42,267 nt of DNA from Gammaproteobacteria bacterium (lineage in GTDB: Bacteria; Pseudomonadota; Gammaproteobacteria; Pseudomonadales; Pseudohongiellaceae), in assembly GCA_017853205.1 (NCBI GenBank), contig JAFMKB010000019.1, positions 1 to 42,267 of the forward strand, read 5' to 3'. This document shows positions 1 through 11,390 of this stretch, piece after piece; position 1 is the first letter of the stretch, and the number at the start of each line of letters is the position of its first letter. A program made the position numbers and the translations under genes. Below the pieces are notes generated by a model. It saw only the letters and a list, made by a program, of their open reading frames with translations, made no database searches and had not been told where the DNA came from.

Positions 1-230
1 TTGCAGAACGACAATATATTGTCGGTATTGCATCGAGAGAGCCAAGTTTTATTGTATTGGCGGGCACTCGCTAATATACTTCCCGCCGTTTGTGACATTG
101 AAATTGTTAATTAATTCAATCAGTTTGATCGGAGTGGCACTCATTTGATCGTCTGTTGGACGTAACTGACGACAGGTGAGCGCGAAAAGGCGGCAATTCA
201 CCCCATCAAAAGAAATTCGAAAGGTTAAAC
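1..230 (+). promoter_or_regulatory. Upstream regulatory region of the sdh-suc operon
   Basis: No gene is supported here. The stretch is AT-rich and holds several dyads or repeats: a perfect 16-bp palindrome at 9-24, a possible -10 hexamer TAATAT at 72-77 with a weak TTATTG at 49-54 (17-bp spacing), an interrupted dyad ATTGAA/TTCAAT at 97-120 enclosing a match to the E. coli ArcA consensus at 105-114, and a direct repeat TTTGATCG at 124-131 and 144-151. In many gammaproteobacteria gltA lies divergently next to sdhC, so part of this may serve a gene beyond the left edge; that is inference. Confidence 0.5.
105..114 (+). promoter_or_regulatory. Possible ArcA-type binding site
   Basis: TGTTAATTAA matches the classical E. 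coli ArcA-P consensus (A/T)GTTAATTA(A/T) at every position, and sdhCDAB is a well-known ArcA-repressed operon in E. coli. The match is in AT-rich DNA, so chance is possible, and nothing in the window shows that this organism has ArcA. Confidence 0.3.
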
Positions 231-605
231 GTGAAAGATACCAGACCAGTAAATATCGATCTCACCACTATCCGATTCCCATTAACAGCGATTCTCTCCA
301 TCACGCATCGAATAACGGGTGTGATTATTTTTGTCGGTGTTGCGATTCTACTTTACCTACTCAGCTTATCGCTAGAATCAGAAGCAGGGTTCGTTAAAGC
401 CCAGCAATTGGTTGGCTCCCCAATAGGTAAATTTGTGCTTTGGGGAATCGTCTCCGGACTGCTTTATCACCTCGTTGCTGGCACGAAGCACCTAATCATG
501 GATTGGGGGGTTGGTGAAACGCTCGCTGGCGCAGCCATAGGAAGCCGAATCACACTTATTCTTTCAACATTACTCATCGTCATTGCTGGAGTCTGGATAT
601 GGTAA
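231..605 (+). CDS. sdhC: Succinate dehydrogenase cytochrome b556 subunit
   Basis: Membrane anchor subunit of complex II, 124 aa. It binds haem b and forms part of the quinone site that takes electrons from SdhB. The family signature is visible: HRITGV near residues 26-31 and YHLVAGTKHLIMD near residues 82-94, the latter carrying the expected haem-ligand His in the YH pair. Three hydrophobic segments are evident. The start is GTG at 231 with AAAGG at 220-224, giving good spacing. The stop overlaps the sdhD start by 7 nt, so the two anchor subunits are probably translationally coupled. It is the first gene of the sdhCDAB-sucAB-lpdA-sucCD block. Confidence 0.95.
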   Translation: MKDTRPVNIDLTTIRFPLTAILSITHRITGVIIFVGVAILLYLLSLSLESEAGFVKAQQLVGSPIGKFVLWGIVSGLLYHLVAGTKHLIMDWGVGETLAGAAIGSRITLILSTLLIVIAGVWIW

Positions 606-967
606 CTAGTGCGACAAATTTCAGCCGAACAGGTCTTTCGGACTGGTTGGTTCAACGGGTGAGCGCGATCGTTCTCTTGGCTTATTCGCTTTTCATCTTC
701 GGTATTTTTGTGCTCTATCCGGAACTTAGTTTTGAGCAGTGGTCCGGGATTTTTTCTAATAATGCAGTTCGCCTCTTCAGCATGATGTCAGTGCTTGCGC
801 TTTGTGGGCATGCGTGGATTGGAATGTGGACCATCGCAACAGATTATCTAACCAGCTTACAGCTGGGGAGTGCAGCGACATTTGTGCGCTTGGTCTTTCA
901 GCTCGGTTGTGCATTGTTGATAACGGTTTACCTCCTTTGGGGTATTCAGATTTTTTGGGGAAGCTAG
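599..967 (+). CDS. sdhD: Succinate dehydrogenase hydrophobic membrane anchor subunit
   Basis: Second membrane anchor of complex II, 122 aa with three predicted transmembrane helices. VQRVSAIVLLAYS near residue 18 and HAWIGMWTIATDYL near residue 68 correspond to the SdhD family. The Asp-Tyr of TDYL matches the ubiquinone-site pair known in E. coli SdhD. The ATG lies inside the 3' end of sdhC (7-nt overlap), and the TAG at 965-967 directly abuts the ATG of sdhA, so the operon is tightly packed here. Confidence 0.93.
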   Translation: MVTSATNFSRTGLSDWLVQRVSAIVLLAYSLFIFGIFVLYPELSFEQWSGIFSNNAVRLFSMMSVLALCGHAWIGMWTIATDYLTSLQLGSAATFVRLVFQLGCALLITVYLLWGIQIFWGS

Positions 968-2740
968 ATGAGCGCATTACGAACAATTTCATTTGATGCA
1001 GTAATCGTAGGTGGCGGCGGTGCGGGCATGCGCGCGGCGTTGCAGTTGGCTCAGTCGGGTTATAAAACGGCGGTTATTTCTAAGGTTTTCCCTACGCGAT
1101 CTCACACCGTGTCGGCGCAGGGAGGAATCACCTGTGCAATTGCAAGCGACGATCCTAATGACGATTGGCGCTGGCATATGTATGACACCGTCAAGGGTTC
1201 TGACTATATCGGTGACCAAGACGCGATTGAGTATATGTGCAGCGAAGGCCCTCAAACGGTGTTTGAACTCGAGCATATGGGGCTTCCTTTCTCCCGCACA
1301 GAGAGCGGGCGAATTTATCAGCGGCCTTTTGGCGGACAGTCGAAAGACTACGGTAATGGCGGCCAAGCTGCCCGAACTTGTGCAGCTGCTGATAGAACAG
1401 GACACGCGCTGTTACACACGCTTTATCAAGGAAATATTAAAAATAATACGGTTTTTCTAAACGAATGGTACGCAACCGACCTTATAAAGAATCAGGATGG
1501 AGCAGTAGTAGGTGTAATCGCGATATGCATCGAAACAGGTGAAACTGTAGTGATCCAGTCTAAGGCGACTGTTTTTGCCACAGGTGGAGCAGGGCGTATC
1601 TATGCGTCAACTACAAACGCCTTAATTAACACAGGCGACGGCGTTGGCATGGCATTGCGCGCAGGCTTCCCAGTTCAGGATATGGAGATGTGGCAGTTCC
1701 ATCCGACGGGCATCTATGGTGCAGGAACGCTGGTAACCGAGGGTTGTCGCGGAGAGGGTGGTTATCTCATCAATAAGGATGGCGAGCGTTTTATGGAGCG
1801 CTACGCGCCCAATGCCAAAGACCTAGCAGGTCGTGATGTGGTAGCTCGTTCCATGGTCTTAGAGATCTTGGAGGGTCGCGGATGTGGTCCGAAGGGCGAT
1901 CATGTCATGCTCAAGCTCGACCACCTCGGTGAGGATGTGCTTAACGCCAAACTCCCAGGGATCTTGGAGCTTTCGCGCACTTTCGCACATGTTGACCCAG
2001 TAAAAGAGCCTATTCCGGTTGTACCAACCTGTCACTACATGATGGGCGGCATACCGACTAATGTTAACGGCCAAGCCATTATGCAAGATGACAGTGGTGC
2101 CGATGTGATAATCCCAGGCTTGTTTGCGGTAGGCGAGGCTGCCTGTGTATCTGTGCACGGTGCCAATCGGCTTGGTGGTAACAGTCTTCTCGACCTCGTT
2201 GTTTTTGGCCGAGCGGCTGGCAAACATATTGAGCAGGAGCTCGCTTCGGGCATTGAACAGCGCGTTGCAAGCGAGTCAGACATAGAGGCAGCAATGTCTC
2301 GGTTGAATCGCCTCAATGAAACTAGTTCGGGTGAAAGTGTTGCCGAGCTTCGCGCTGAGCTCCAAGGGATAATGCAGAATTATTTCGGTGTGTTCCGCAA
2401 AGGTGAGTTCATGCAGGACGGCATTAAAAAGCTCGAAGTGCTGCGTGAGCGAATTAAAAATGTGCATCTAGTGGATAAGAGCAACGCGTTCAATACAGCT
2501 CGCATTGAAGCACTAGAATTAGAGAATCTATTTGAAGTGGCTGAAGCTACTGCGATCTCTGCTGAGGCTCGAGACGAGAGCCGAGGAGCACATGCGCGCG
2601 ATGATTTCCGTGAGCGTGATGACGAAAATTGGCTGTGCCACTCGATGTATTTCCCAGAAGACAAGCGAGTTGGTAAGCGTGCCGTGAACTTCAAGCCGAA
2701 GACGGTTGATACCTTCGAGCCTAAGATAAGAACTTATTAG
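968..2740 (+). CDS. sdhA: Succinate dehydrogenase flavoprotein subunit
   Basis: Catalytic subunit of complex II that oxidises succinate to fumarate at a covalently bound FAD. It has 590 aa, the usual length. The N-terminal dinucleotide-binding motif GGGGAG lies at residues 15-20, and SHTVSAQGG around residue 46 supplies the His that carries FAD in this family. The substrate-site HPTGIYGAG starts near residue 245 and [12 protein letters not shown] lies near residue 397. It begins immediately after sdhD. It is separated from sdhB by 97 nt holding a stable hairpin, unlike the tight joins before it. Confidence 0.97.
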   Translation: MSALRTISFDAVIVGGGGAGMRAALQLAQSGYKTAVISKVFPTRSHTVSAQGGITCAIASDDPNDDWRWHMYDTVKGSDYIGDQDAIEYMCSEGPQTVFELEHMGLPFSRTESGRIYQRPFGGQSKDYGNGGQAARTCAAADRTGHALLHTLYQGNIKNNTVFLNEWYATDLIKNQDGAVVGVIAICIETGETVVIQSKATVFATGGAGRIYASTTNALINTGDGVGMALRAGFPVQDMEMWQFHPTGIYGAGTLVTEGCRGEGGYLINKDGERFMERYAPNAKDLAGRDVVARSMVLEILEGRGCGPKGDHVMLKLDHLGEDVLNAKLPGILELSRTFAHVDPVKEPIPVVPTCHYMMGGIPTNVNGQAIMQDDSGADVIIPGLFAVGEAACVSVHGANRLGGNSLLDLVVFGRAAGKHIEQELASGIEQRVASESDIEAAMSRLNRLNETSSGESVAELRAELQGIMQNYFGVFRKGEFMQDGIKKLEVLRERIKNVHLVDKSNAFNTARIEALELENLFEVAEATAISAEARDESRGAHARDDFRERDDENWLCHSMYFPEDKRVGKRAVNFKPKTVDTFEPKIRTY

Positions 2741-2755
2741 TTAAGAAATTCGAAC

Positions 2756-2781
2756 TTTGCCTAAACTTCGGTGTAGGCAAA
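2756..2781 (+). promoter_or_regulatory. Intercistronic cUUCGg hairpin between sdhA and sdhB
   Basis: TTTGCCTA (2756-2763) pairs perfectly with TAGGCAAA (2774-2781). Inside, after one A-G mismatch, AC/GT closes an extra-stable C(UUCG)G tetraloop (2765-2772). No U-run follows, so it is not a standard intrinsic terminator. It may be an mRNA-processing or stability barrier that sets different levels of sdhCDA and sdhB; that role is inference. Confidence 0.7.
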
Positions 2782-2837
2782 AATGTTTAACGCAGTAACC
2801 ATACAATTACCAAACTATGTTTGAAGCAAGGTGAATC

Positions 2838-3545
2838 GTGTTAGTTAGCATTTATCGTTACAACCCAGAAACAGACCTCAAACCAGCAATGGTTGATATC
2901 GAAGTTGATGTGCCCACCGATCGCGACCTCATGGTTCTTGATGTTCTTAATCTAGCGAAAGAGAAAGACACGACGATCGCTTATCGCAGGTCCTGCCGCG
3001 AGGGCGTTTGCGGCTCAGATGGTATGAACATTAACGGCACCAACGGGTTAGCCTGCATAACACCGTTGTCGTCTGTTGTTAAGCCTGGCAAAAAGCTTGT
3101 TCTCCGACCGCTTCCGGGTTTGCCAGTTGTCCGTGACTTAGTGGTCGACATGTCTATTTTTTATAAGCAGTTCGAAAAGGTGAAGCCTTACCTAATGAAT
3201 AGTGAGCCGGTGCCGAACATTGAGCGCCTGCAGAGTCCGGAAGATCGTGCCAAACTCGACGGCCTCTACGAGTGCATCCTTTGCGCCTGCTGTACCACGA
3301 GTTGCCCTTCGTTTTGGTGGAACCCTGACAAATTTATCGGTCCCGCAGGGTTGCTGCAGGCATACCGCTTTCTTGCCGACAGTCGCGATACGGCGGCATC
3401 TGAACGTTTGGCCGGACTCGAAGATCCATTCAGCGTTTTCAGGTGCCGAGGCATCATGAACTGCGTCGCAGTTTGTCCGAAAGGGTTGAACCCAACGCGC
3501 GCTATCGGTCATATACGTTCGATGCTAATCGAGCAGAGCGCGTAA
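2838..3545 (+). CDS. sdhB: Succinate dehydrogenase iron-sulfur subunit
   Basis: Electron-transfer subunit of complex II, 235 aa (family about 235-240), passing electrons from SdhA to the quinone site in SdhC/SdhD. The N-terminal 2Fe-2S domain shows SCREGVCGSDGMNINGTNG and the later LAC cysteine. The C-terminal domain shows CILCACCTTSCP followed by CRGIMNCVAVCPKGLNP, which gives the ligands of the 4Fe-4S and 3Fe-4S clusters. The start is GTG at 2838 with AAGG at 2828-2831; no in-frame ATG fits the family N-terminus. A stable hairpin lies in the 97-nt gap upstream. Confidence 0.97.
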   Translation: MLVSIYRYNPETDLKPAMVDIEVDVPTDRDLMVLDVLNLAKEKDTTIAYRRSCREGVCGSDGMNINGTNGLACITPLSSVVKPGKKLVLRPLPGLPVVRDLVVDMSIFYKQFEKVKPYLMNSEPVPNIERLQSPEDRAKLDGLYECILCACCTTSCPSFWWNPDKFIGPAGLLQAYRFLADSRDTAASERLAGLEDPFSVFRCRGIMNCVAVCPKGLNPTRAIGHIRSMLIEQSA

Positions 3546-3603
3546 GCTAGTCCAAGTTGGCGAGGCTATGGCACTCGCTGTTTGTCAAAAAGGATGACAA
3601 CCA

Positions 3604-6456
3604 ATGGAAGGATTTGAGGATAAGTCGGCGAGCCCAATGCAGCAACTTTGGAACAGCGGACACTTATCTGGCGCTAATGCCGAATATGTTGAAGCACTCT
3701 ATGAGTCTTTTCTCGAAGACCCCTCAAGCGTTCCTGAGCAGTGGTCAAGCTTTTTCGCATCATTGGCTGCGGGCGCTTCCAATGGTAGCGGCGATGTCTC
3801 GCATGCGCGCATTCAGCAGGATTTCAAAACGCTTGGAAAGCGAAGCCGCTATACGCCGCTACTCAACAACGACGCTATCGTTAACTCGGAACACGAGAGC
3901 AAGCAAGTTCAGGTAATGCACCTGATCAGCTCTTACCGAGTTAGAGGGCATCAAAAAGCAGCGCTAGATCCACTCGGCCTAATGTACCGAGAGAGGGTTG
4001 CAGATTTGGAACTTGAGTTCCATGGTCTAGGGCCTCTCGACGGGTCAACGGTTTTTCAGACGGGTTCACTGTTTATTAGCAAAGACAAAGCACCTTTAGG
4101 TGAAATAGTCGAAAACCTAGAGCGAATTTACTGTAGCTCGGTCGGCTATGAGTTCATGCACATCGTAAACCTCGAAGAGAAGCAATGGATTCAGCAGCGC
4201 ATCGAGAGTAACGACGGTATTCCGAATTTAGGTGCCGATGTTAAAACGCATCTTCTCGAGCGACTTACCGCTGCGGAGGGACTGGAGAAACATCTTGACT
4301 CTAAGTATCCAGGCACCAAGCGTTTCGGCTTAGAAGGGGGCGAAAGTTTAATTCCTTCGTTAGATGAACTGGTCCAGCGAGCTGGCAGTGCGGGGACGAA
4401 AGAAATCGTACTAGGCATGGCCCATCGCGGTCGACTGAATGTGCTCGTTAATCTTCTTGGCAAAAACCCAGCGGATCTATTCAATGAATTTGAGGGTCGC
4501 GCGGTCTATAAGAGCTCTGGAGATGTTAAGTACCACCAAGGTTTCTCATCAAACATTATGACCGCAGGTGGTGAGCTGCATATGGCGTTGGCATTTAACC
4601 CATCGCATCTTGAGATCGTTGCCCCGGTGGTCGAAGGATCCGTTCGAGCACGCCAGGTTCGCCGCGGCGACACTGATGGATCAAAGGTTCTGCCGATCAT
4701 TATTCATGGCGATGCAGCCTTCGCAGGCCAAGGCGTTGTGATGGAAACATTCCAGATGTCGCAGACCCGGGCTTACAGAACGGGTGGCACCGTCCATATA
4801 ATTGTGAACAATCAAGTCGGCTTTACAACCAGCCGACAGGATGATGCTCGATCAACCGAGTACTGCACCGATGTTGCGCGCATGGTTCAGGCGCCAATTT
4901 TTCATGTCAACGCCGACGATCCTGAGGCGGTGCTGTTCGTCACTCAGCTCGCGCTAGATTTCCGAAATAAATTTAGAAAAGACGTCGTTATCGATTTAAT
5001 TTGCTATCGTCGACGCGGCCACAATGAAACAGATGAACCGTCTGCAACCCAGCCTGCGATGTATTCCGTCATTAAAAGCCATAAATCGACTCGATTACTG
5101 TACGCAGAGCGCTTAGCGAGCGAAGGTGTAATCACAAAAGAAGAAGCCGAGTTACTCAACAGTACTTATCGCGACGCGCTCGATAACGGCGAGCACGTAG
5201 TTAAGAGTTTGGTAAAAGAGCCATCAATCGAACTATTTGTGGACTGGAGCCCGTATATTGGGCATAAGTGGAGTTCGTTTTATAACACATCGATTCCCCT
5301 CGCAAACCTAAAGGGACTGGCCAAAAAGCTTTCAGAGTTTCCGGAGTCATTCAACCTTCAACGTCAGGTTGGCAAGGTGATGGATGACCGCAAGAAAATG
5401 GCTGATGGCACATTGCCGGTCGACTGGGGTATGGCGGAAAGTTTAGCGTACGCGAGCATCCTCACTAGTGGCAACATGGTCAGAATTACTGGCCAAGACG
5501 TAGGGCGTGGCACCTTCTCGCACAGGCATGCTGTTCTGCATGATCAAAAGACAGGCGAGTCACACGTGCCCCTTCAGCACATCTCAGCTGATCAAAGCCT
5601 TTTCCGCATTTATGACTCTCTTCTGTCAGAGGTCGCGGTCTTAGCGTTCGAGTACGGCTTCGCCACCACTACGCCGAACGCATTAGTTGTTTGGGAAGCG
5701 CAGTTCGGCGACTTCGCAAACTCCGCTCAGGTAGTCATCGATCAGTTCATCACAAGTGGCGAGCACAAGTGGCAGCGGCTCTGCGGCCTAACTATGCTGC
5801 TCCCGCACGGGTATGAAGGACAAGGTCCAGAGCACTCTTCAGCACGACTTGAGCGATTTTTACAGCTTTGCGCGGAACACAATATTCAGGTCTGTTTGCC
5901 AACGACGTCGGCGCAGGTCTTTCATATGCTTCGCAAGCAAGTGCTCTGTCCGATGCGTAAGCCTCTGGTAGTTATGTCTCCGAAGAGTCTGCTTCGCCAT
6001 AAGGAAACGGTTTCGACTCTCGAGGAGATGGCTGAAGGAAGTTTCCAAGTCGTGATCGACGAAATTGACGAAGCGATCGTCCCCGAGAAGGTTCGCAAGG
6101 TGATCGTCTGTGCCGGTAAGGTTTACTACGATTTGCTTGCCGAACGACGCAAGCGGGAAATCACCGACATTGCGATCATACGTTTGGAGCAGCTCTATCC
6201 TTTCCCTGCCAAGGAATACGAAGCCTGCCTGCTACGTTATCCGAACGTCGAAAAAATCACTTGGAGCCAGGAAGAGCCGAAGAATCAAGGCGCATGGTAT
6301 TCAAGTCAACACCACTTCCAAAGGCCGATTAAAAAGCACTTCCCAAACATTGTGCTTGGCTATGCTGGTCGTGAAGCATCTGCTGCTGCCGCGGCAGGAT
6401 ACCCGGCTTTACATATCGCTCAATTAGAGAAATTCCTCGACGAGGCGATGAAGTAA
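3604..6456 (+). CDS. sucA: 2-oxoglutarate dehydrogenase E1 component
   Basis: Thiamine-diphosphate-dependent E1 subunit (950 aa; E. coli SucA 933) that decarboxylates 2-oxoglutarate and succinylates the lipoyl arm of SucB. The N-terminal E2-binding segment has SPMQQLWNSGHLSGANAEYVEAL. AHRGRLNVL near residue 277, IIHGDAAFAGQGVVMET near residue 364 and RGHNETDEPS near residue 471 are TPP/Mg and substrate-channel motifs of the family. The ATG at 3604 has AAAAAGGA upstream. It is the first gene of the suc part of the operon, 58 nt after sdhB. Confidence 0.97.
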   Translation: MEGFEDKSASPMQQLWNSGHLSGANAEYVEALYESFLEDPSSVPEQWSSFFASLAAGASNGSGDVSHARIQQDFKTLGKRSRYTPLLNNDAIVNSEHESKQVQVMHLISSYRVRGHQKAALDPLGLMYRERVADLELEFHGLGPLDGSTVFQTGSLFISKDKAPLGEIVENLERIYCSSVGYEFMHIVNLEEKQWIQQRIESNDGIPNLGADVKTHLLERLTAAEGLEKHLDSKYPGTKRFGLEGGESLIPSLDELVQRAGSAGTKEIVLGMAHRGRLNVLVNLLGKNPADLFNEFEGRAVYKSSGDVKYHQGFSSNIMTAGGELHMALAFNPSHLEIVAPVVEGSVRARQVRRGDTDGSKVLPIIIHGDAAFAGQGVVMETFQMSQTRAYRTGGTVHIIVNNQVGFTTSRQDDARSTEYCTDVARMVQAPIFHVNADDPEAVLFVTQLALDFRNKFRKDVVIDLICYRRRGHNETDEPSATQPAMYSVIKSHKSTRLLYAERLASEGVITKEEAELLNSTYRDALDNGEHVVKSLVKEPSIELFVDWSPYIGHKWSSFYNTSIPLANLKGLAKKLSEFPESFNLQRQVGKVMDDRKKMADGTLPVDWGMAESLAYASILTSGNMVRITGQDVGRGTFSHRHAVLHDQKTGESHVPLQHISADQSLFRIYDSLLSEVAVLAFEYGFATTTPNALVVWEAQFGDFANSAQVVIDQFITSGEHKWQRLCGLTMLLPHGYEGQGPEHSSARLERFLQLCAEHNIQVCLPTTSAQVFHMLRKQVLCPMRKPLVVMSPKSLLRHKETVSTLEEMAEGSFQVVIDEIDEAIVPEKVRKVIVCAGKVYYDLLAERRKREITDIAIIRLEQLYPFPAKEYEACLLRYPNVEKITWSQEEPKNQGAWYSSQHHFQRPIKKHFPNIVLGYAGREASAAAAAGYPALHIAQLEKFLDEAMK

Positions 6457-6559
6457 CTGATTTTGATACCAAGTGGAAGATACCAGTAAGGCATGTAGGA
6501 CAATTGCAAACTTGTGCTAACACACAGAAAAAATAAGAACTAAAAAGTTAGATTATCAA

Positions 6560-6572
6560 GCCGCTAAGCGGC
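6560..6572 (+). promoter_or_regulatory. Small GC-rich hairpin before sucB
   Basis: GCCGC (6560-6564), loop TAA, GCGGC (6568-6572) sits in the 137-nt sucA-sucB gap, just upstream of the sucB ribosome-binding site AAAAGGA (6581-6587). It could protect the sucB mRNA 5' end after processing. There is no U-run and the effect is unknown. Confidence 0.35.
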
Positions 6573-6593
6573 CGTTCTTCAAAAGGACTAGAC

Positions 6594-7769
6594 ATGACTA
6601 TTGAGATTAAAGCGCCAACACTTCCAGAGTCGGTTCCCGATGGCACTATTGCGACTTGGTACAAGCAAGTTGGCGATAGTGTTTCGCGCGACGAGCTTTT
6701 GGTTGATATCGAGACCGACAAAGTCGTCATCGAAGTGGTTTCTCCGACAGACGGTGTTCTCCAAGAAATTCTTAAAAACACTGGGGACACAATCGTCAGT
6801 AATCAGGCGATTGGGACAGTGGTTGCTGGCGAAGCCACCGCGGCTGCGTCAGCGCCATCAGAAACGGCAGACCCCGTCGCCGCACCTGAACCTGCCGCAG
6901 TCGCGGCCTCCGCGCCTGTCAGCCCAGCGGCAAAGAAGATGATCGCTGAAAATAATGTCGACGCTTCGTCTATCGCTGGTACGGGTAAGGCAGGACGCAT
7001 TACAAAAGAGGACGTAGCATCGGCGCTTAATGCACCCGCTGCGTCATCAATCGCCTCGTCTAACGGGCGCCTTGAAGAGCGCGTCCCTATGAGTCGTCTA
7101 CGAGCAAAAGTAGCAGAGCGGCTGCTTCACGCGAGTCAATCTACCGCCATGCTCACAACCTTTAACGAGGTTAACATGGCGCCGGTAATGGAGATTCGCA
7201 ATCGGTATAAGCAAGAGTTCGAAAAAGCGCACGAGGGTGTTCGTCTTGGGTTCATGTCGTTCTTTGTGCGCGCCTGCACAGAAGCTCTCAAGCGCTATCC
7301 CGCAGTCAACGCGTCACTCGACGGCGCTGATATTGTCTACCATGGCTATCAGGATATCGGTGTGGCGGTTTCCTCACCGCGAGGCTTAGTTGTTCCTGTA
7401 TTACGTAACTCTGACACGATGAGCCTTGCGCATATCGAAAAGGGTATACGAGACTTCGGTGAAAAGGCTCGTGATGGCAAGCTCGCGATAGAAGATATGG
7501 CAGGTGGCACATTTACGATTTCTAACGGCGGTGTTTTCGGTTCGCTATTGTCCACTCCGATTCTTAACCCACCTCAGACAGCAATACTTGGCATGCACAA
7601 AATCCAAGAGCGACCGATGGCAGTGGACGGTCAAGTTGTTGTCTTGCCGATGATGTACTTAGCTTTATCCTACGATCACCGCATGATCGATGGCAAGGAA
7701 GCTGTTCAGTTCTTGGTCACAGTGAAGGATTTGCTCGAAGATCCAACACGGTTGTTGCTCGAGATCTAA
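6594..7769 (+). CDS. sucB: Dihydrolipoyllysine-residue succinyltransferase (2-oxoglutarate dehydrogenase E2)
   Basis: Core E2 subunit, 391 aa. It transfers the succinyl group from lipoamide to CoA. The domain order is visible: an N-terminal lipoyl domain with the lipoylated Lys in [11 protein letters not shown] (about residue 43), an Ala/Pro-rich linker (about 80-105), the peripheral-subunit-binding domain ([18 protein letters not shown] and AGRITKEDV, about 108-145), then the catalytic domain ending in [16 protein letters not shown], whose His is the catalytic base. Shine-Dalgarno AAAAGGA precedes the ATG. It is followed after 23 nt by its E3 partner lpdA. Confidence 0.97.
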   Translation: MTIEIKAPTLPESVPDGTIATWYKQVGDSVSRDELLVDIETDKVVIEVVSPTDGVLQEILKNTGDTIVSNQAIGTVVAGEATAAASAPSETADPVAAPEPAAVAASAPVSPAAKKMIAENNVDASSIAGTGKAGRITKEDVASALNAPAASSIASSNGRLEERVPMSRLRAKVAERLLHASQSTAMLTTFNEVNMAPVMEIRNRYKQEFEKAHEGVRLGFMSFFVRACTEALKRYPAVNASLDGADIVYHGYQDIGVAVSSPRGLVVPVLRNSDTMSLAHIEKGIRDFGEKARDGKLAIEDMAGGTFTISNGGVFGSLLSTPILNPPQTAILGMHKIQERPMAVDGQVVVLPMMYLALSYDHRMIDGKEAVQFLVTVKDLLEDPTRLLLEI

Positions 7770-7783
7770 GTCACATAATTTAG

Positions 7784-9241
<1,458 letters not shown>

Positions 9242-9278
9242 GCTAGGAAATCAGTTCACTTTAGAAAACGGAGTTTAG

Positions 9279-10448
9279 ATGAATCTTCACGAATACCAGG
9301 CCAAGCAGTTGTTTGCTGAATACGGCCTTCCAGTATCAACCGGCATCGCTGTCGACAATGGTCCCGACGCCAAAGCTGCTGCCGAGAAAATTGGCGGTGA
9401 CAAATGGGTTGTTAAAGCGCAAGTGCACGCCGGAGGCCGAGGTAAAGCGGGCGGCGTTCGTTTGGTTGATTCGCCTGCAGAAGCGCAGTCGTTCGCCGAG
9501 GAGTGGCTAGGCAAAAATCTCGTCACCTATCAAACAGATGCAAACGGTCAGCCGGTAAGTAAAATTCTTGTTGAGTCTTGTACTGACATCGCCCAGGAAC
9601 TTTACCTTGGTGCAGTCGTCGATCGTGCAACACGCCGCATTGTCTTTATGGCATCAACCGAGGGCGGAGTTGAAATCGAGAAGGTGGCCGAAGAGACGCC
9701 AGAAAAAATACTTAAGGCCATCATAGATCCCATGACTGGTGCGCAGCCATTCCAGGGGCGCGATTTAGCCTTTAGGCTGGGCCTGAACAGTGATCAGGTA
9801 AAGCAGTTCACTAAACTGTTTCTCGGCCTTGCAAAATTGTTCGAAGACTTCGACTTAGCGCTGCTAGAAATTAATCCGTTGGTTATTACCGACCAAGGTA
9901 ACCTTCATTGTCTAGATGGCAAGATTAACATCGACAGCAATGCAATGTATCGCCAGCCAAAACTGAAAGAGATGCACGATCCCACTCAAGAAGATGCCCG
10001 TGAAGCTCATGCTGCGGAATGGGAGCTTAACTATGTCGCGCTCGACGGCAATATTGGCTGCATGGTGAACGGTGCTGGTCTAGCAATGGGAACCATGGAC
10101 ATCGTTCAGCTTCATGGCGGTAGTCCAGCGAATTTTCTCGATGTCGGTGGGGGAGCGACGAAAGAGCGCGTGACAGAGGCATTTAAGATCATTCTCTCTG
10201 ACACCAATGTTAAGGCGGTGTTGGTGAATATCTTTGGCGGTATTGTGCGCTGCGATCTCATAGCGGAAGGAATCATCGGCGCAGTACACGAGGTCGGTGT
10301 TGAAGTCCCTGTAGTCGTCCGGCTCGAAGGGAATAATGCTGAGCTTGGTCGTCAAGTACTCAGCGATAGCGGATTAAATATTATTGCGGCCACGAGTCTA
10401 ACCGACGCTGCCGAAAAAGTCGTAGCAGCTGCGGGAGGTGCGCAATGA
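9279..10448 (+). CDS. sucC: Succinyl-CoA synthetase beta subunit (ADP-forming)
   Basis: Beta subunit, 389 aa (E. coli 388), which makes ATP or GTP from succinyl-CoA together with SucD. It begins [18 protein letters not shown], the family start. The ATP-grasp region includes [17 protein letters not shown] around residue 45, and the C-terminal domain carries [17 protein letters not shown] near residue 313. CGGAG precedes the ATG. Its TGA overlaps the sucD start (ATGA, 4 nt), which suggests coupled translation of the two subunits. Confidence 0.97.
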   Translation: MNLHEYQAKQLFAEYGLPVSTGIAVDNGPDAKAAAEKIGGDKWVVKAQVHAGGRGKAGGVRLVDSPAEAQSFAEEWLGKNLVTYQTDANGQPVSKILVESCTDIAQELYLGAVVDRATRRIVFMASTEGGVEIEKVAEETPEKILKAIIDPMTGAQPFQGRDLAFRLGLNSDQVKQFTKLFLGLAKLFEDFDLALLEINPLVITDQGNLHCLDGKINIDSNAMYRQPKLKEMHDPTQEDAREAHAAEWELNYVALDGNIGCMVNGAGLAMGTMDIVQLHGGSPANFLDVGGGATKERVTEAFKIILSDTNVKAVLVNIFGGIVRCDLIAEGIIGAVHEVGVEVPVVVRLEGNNAELGRQVLSDSGLNIIAATSLTDAAEKVVAAAGGAQ

Positions 10449-11317
10449 GCATTTTGATCGACAAAAATACAAAAGTAATCTGCCAAGGCTTTACCGGTGC
10501 TCAGGGCACTTTTCACTCGGAGCAGGCGATCGAGTACGGAACACAGATGGTCGGCGGAGTAACGCCTGGCAAAGGAGGGCAGACGCATTTAGGGCTGCCT
10601 GTTTTTAATACCGTCGCAGAGGCCTACGCAGCAACTCAAGCTGATGCCACAGTTATTTACGTACCGGCGCCTTTTTGCAAAGATTCGATACTCGAGGCTG
10701 CCGAGTCCGGTATCAAGCTGATAGTTTGTATTACGGAAGGAATCCCTACGCTCGACATGTTGGTGGCTAAAGAGCGCTGCGATCAACTAGGCGTTAGACT
10801 GATCGGTCCAAATTGCCCAGGAGTAATAACTCCAGGTGAATGCAAAATAGGCATTATGCCGGGCCACATCCACCTGCCGGGCAAGGTCGGTATTGTGTCT
10901 CGTTCCGGGACGTTGACTTACGAAGCGGTAAAACAAACAACCGATTACGGTTTCGGCCAGTCCTCTTGCGTCGGTATCGGTGGCGATCCGATTCCAGGGT
11001 CAAATTTCATCGATATTCTCGCCATGTTTCAAGCCGACCCGAAAACAGAAGCGATTGTGATGATTGGTGAAATCGGCGGTACCGCGGAAGAAGAGGCCGC
11101 AGCTTACATTAAAGCAAATGTAACCAAGCCTGTGGTTGCGTATATCGCCGGTGTTACGGCTCCTCCAGGCAAGCGTATGGGGCACGCCGGAGCGATTATC
11201 TCAGGGGGTAAAGGCACTGCCGACGACAAGTTTGCAGCCTTGCAAGATGCAGGTGTTAAAACCGTCAGAAGCTTAGCGGAAATCGGCACTGGACTAAAAG
11301 AATTGACAGGCTGGTAA
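10445..11317 (+). CDS. sucD: Succinyl-CoA synthetase alpha subunit (ADP-forming)
   Basis: Alpha subunit, 290 aa. It is phosphorylated on a His during catalysis; that His is seen in [17 protein letters not shown] (His247, equivalent to E. coli His246). The N-terminal CoA-binding Rossmann part contains [15 protein letters not shown]. It is the last gene of the TCA operon and is followed by a strong terminator at 11365-11390. Confidence 0.97.
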   Translation: MSILIDKNTKVICQGFTGAQGTFHSEQAIEYGTQMVGGVTPGKGGQTHLGLPVFNTVAEAYAATQADATVIYVPAPFCKDSILEAAESGIKLIVCITEGIPTLDMLVAKERCDQLGVRLIGPNCPGVITPGECKIGIMPGHIHLPGKVGIVSRSGTLTYEAVKQTTDYGFGQSSCVGIGGDPIPGSNFIDILAMFQADPKTEAIVMIGEIGGTAEEEAAAYIKANVTKPVVAYIAGVTAPPGKRMGHAGAIISGGKGTADDKFAALQDAGVKTVRSLAEIGTGLKELTGW

Positions 11318-11364
11318 GCGAATAAGGTTTTTGGGGTATAAGACTCACTTACAACACGCAATAG

Positions 11365-11390
11365 AAAAAAGGAGCTTCGGCTCCTTTTTT
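11365..11390 (+). terminator. Rho-independent terminator of the sdh-suc operon
   Basis: A-run AAAAAA, stem GGAGC, loop TTCG, stem GCTCC, then TTTTTT. The C(UUCG)G tetraloop and flanking A/U tracts make it a strong and potentially bidirectional intrinsic terminator 48 nt after sucD. Confidence 0.93.

Noticed and set aside
176-397. Open frame overlapping the start of sdhC
   Set aside because: It overlaps sdhC out of frame, and its Arg/His/Ser-rich, low-complexity product is typical of a shadow frame.
3557-3916. Open frame overlapping the start of sucA
   Set aside because: It is a different frame of the well-supported sucA coding region, with a composition typical of shadow frames.
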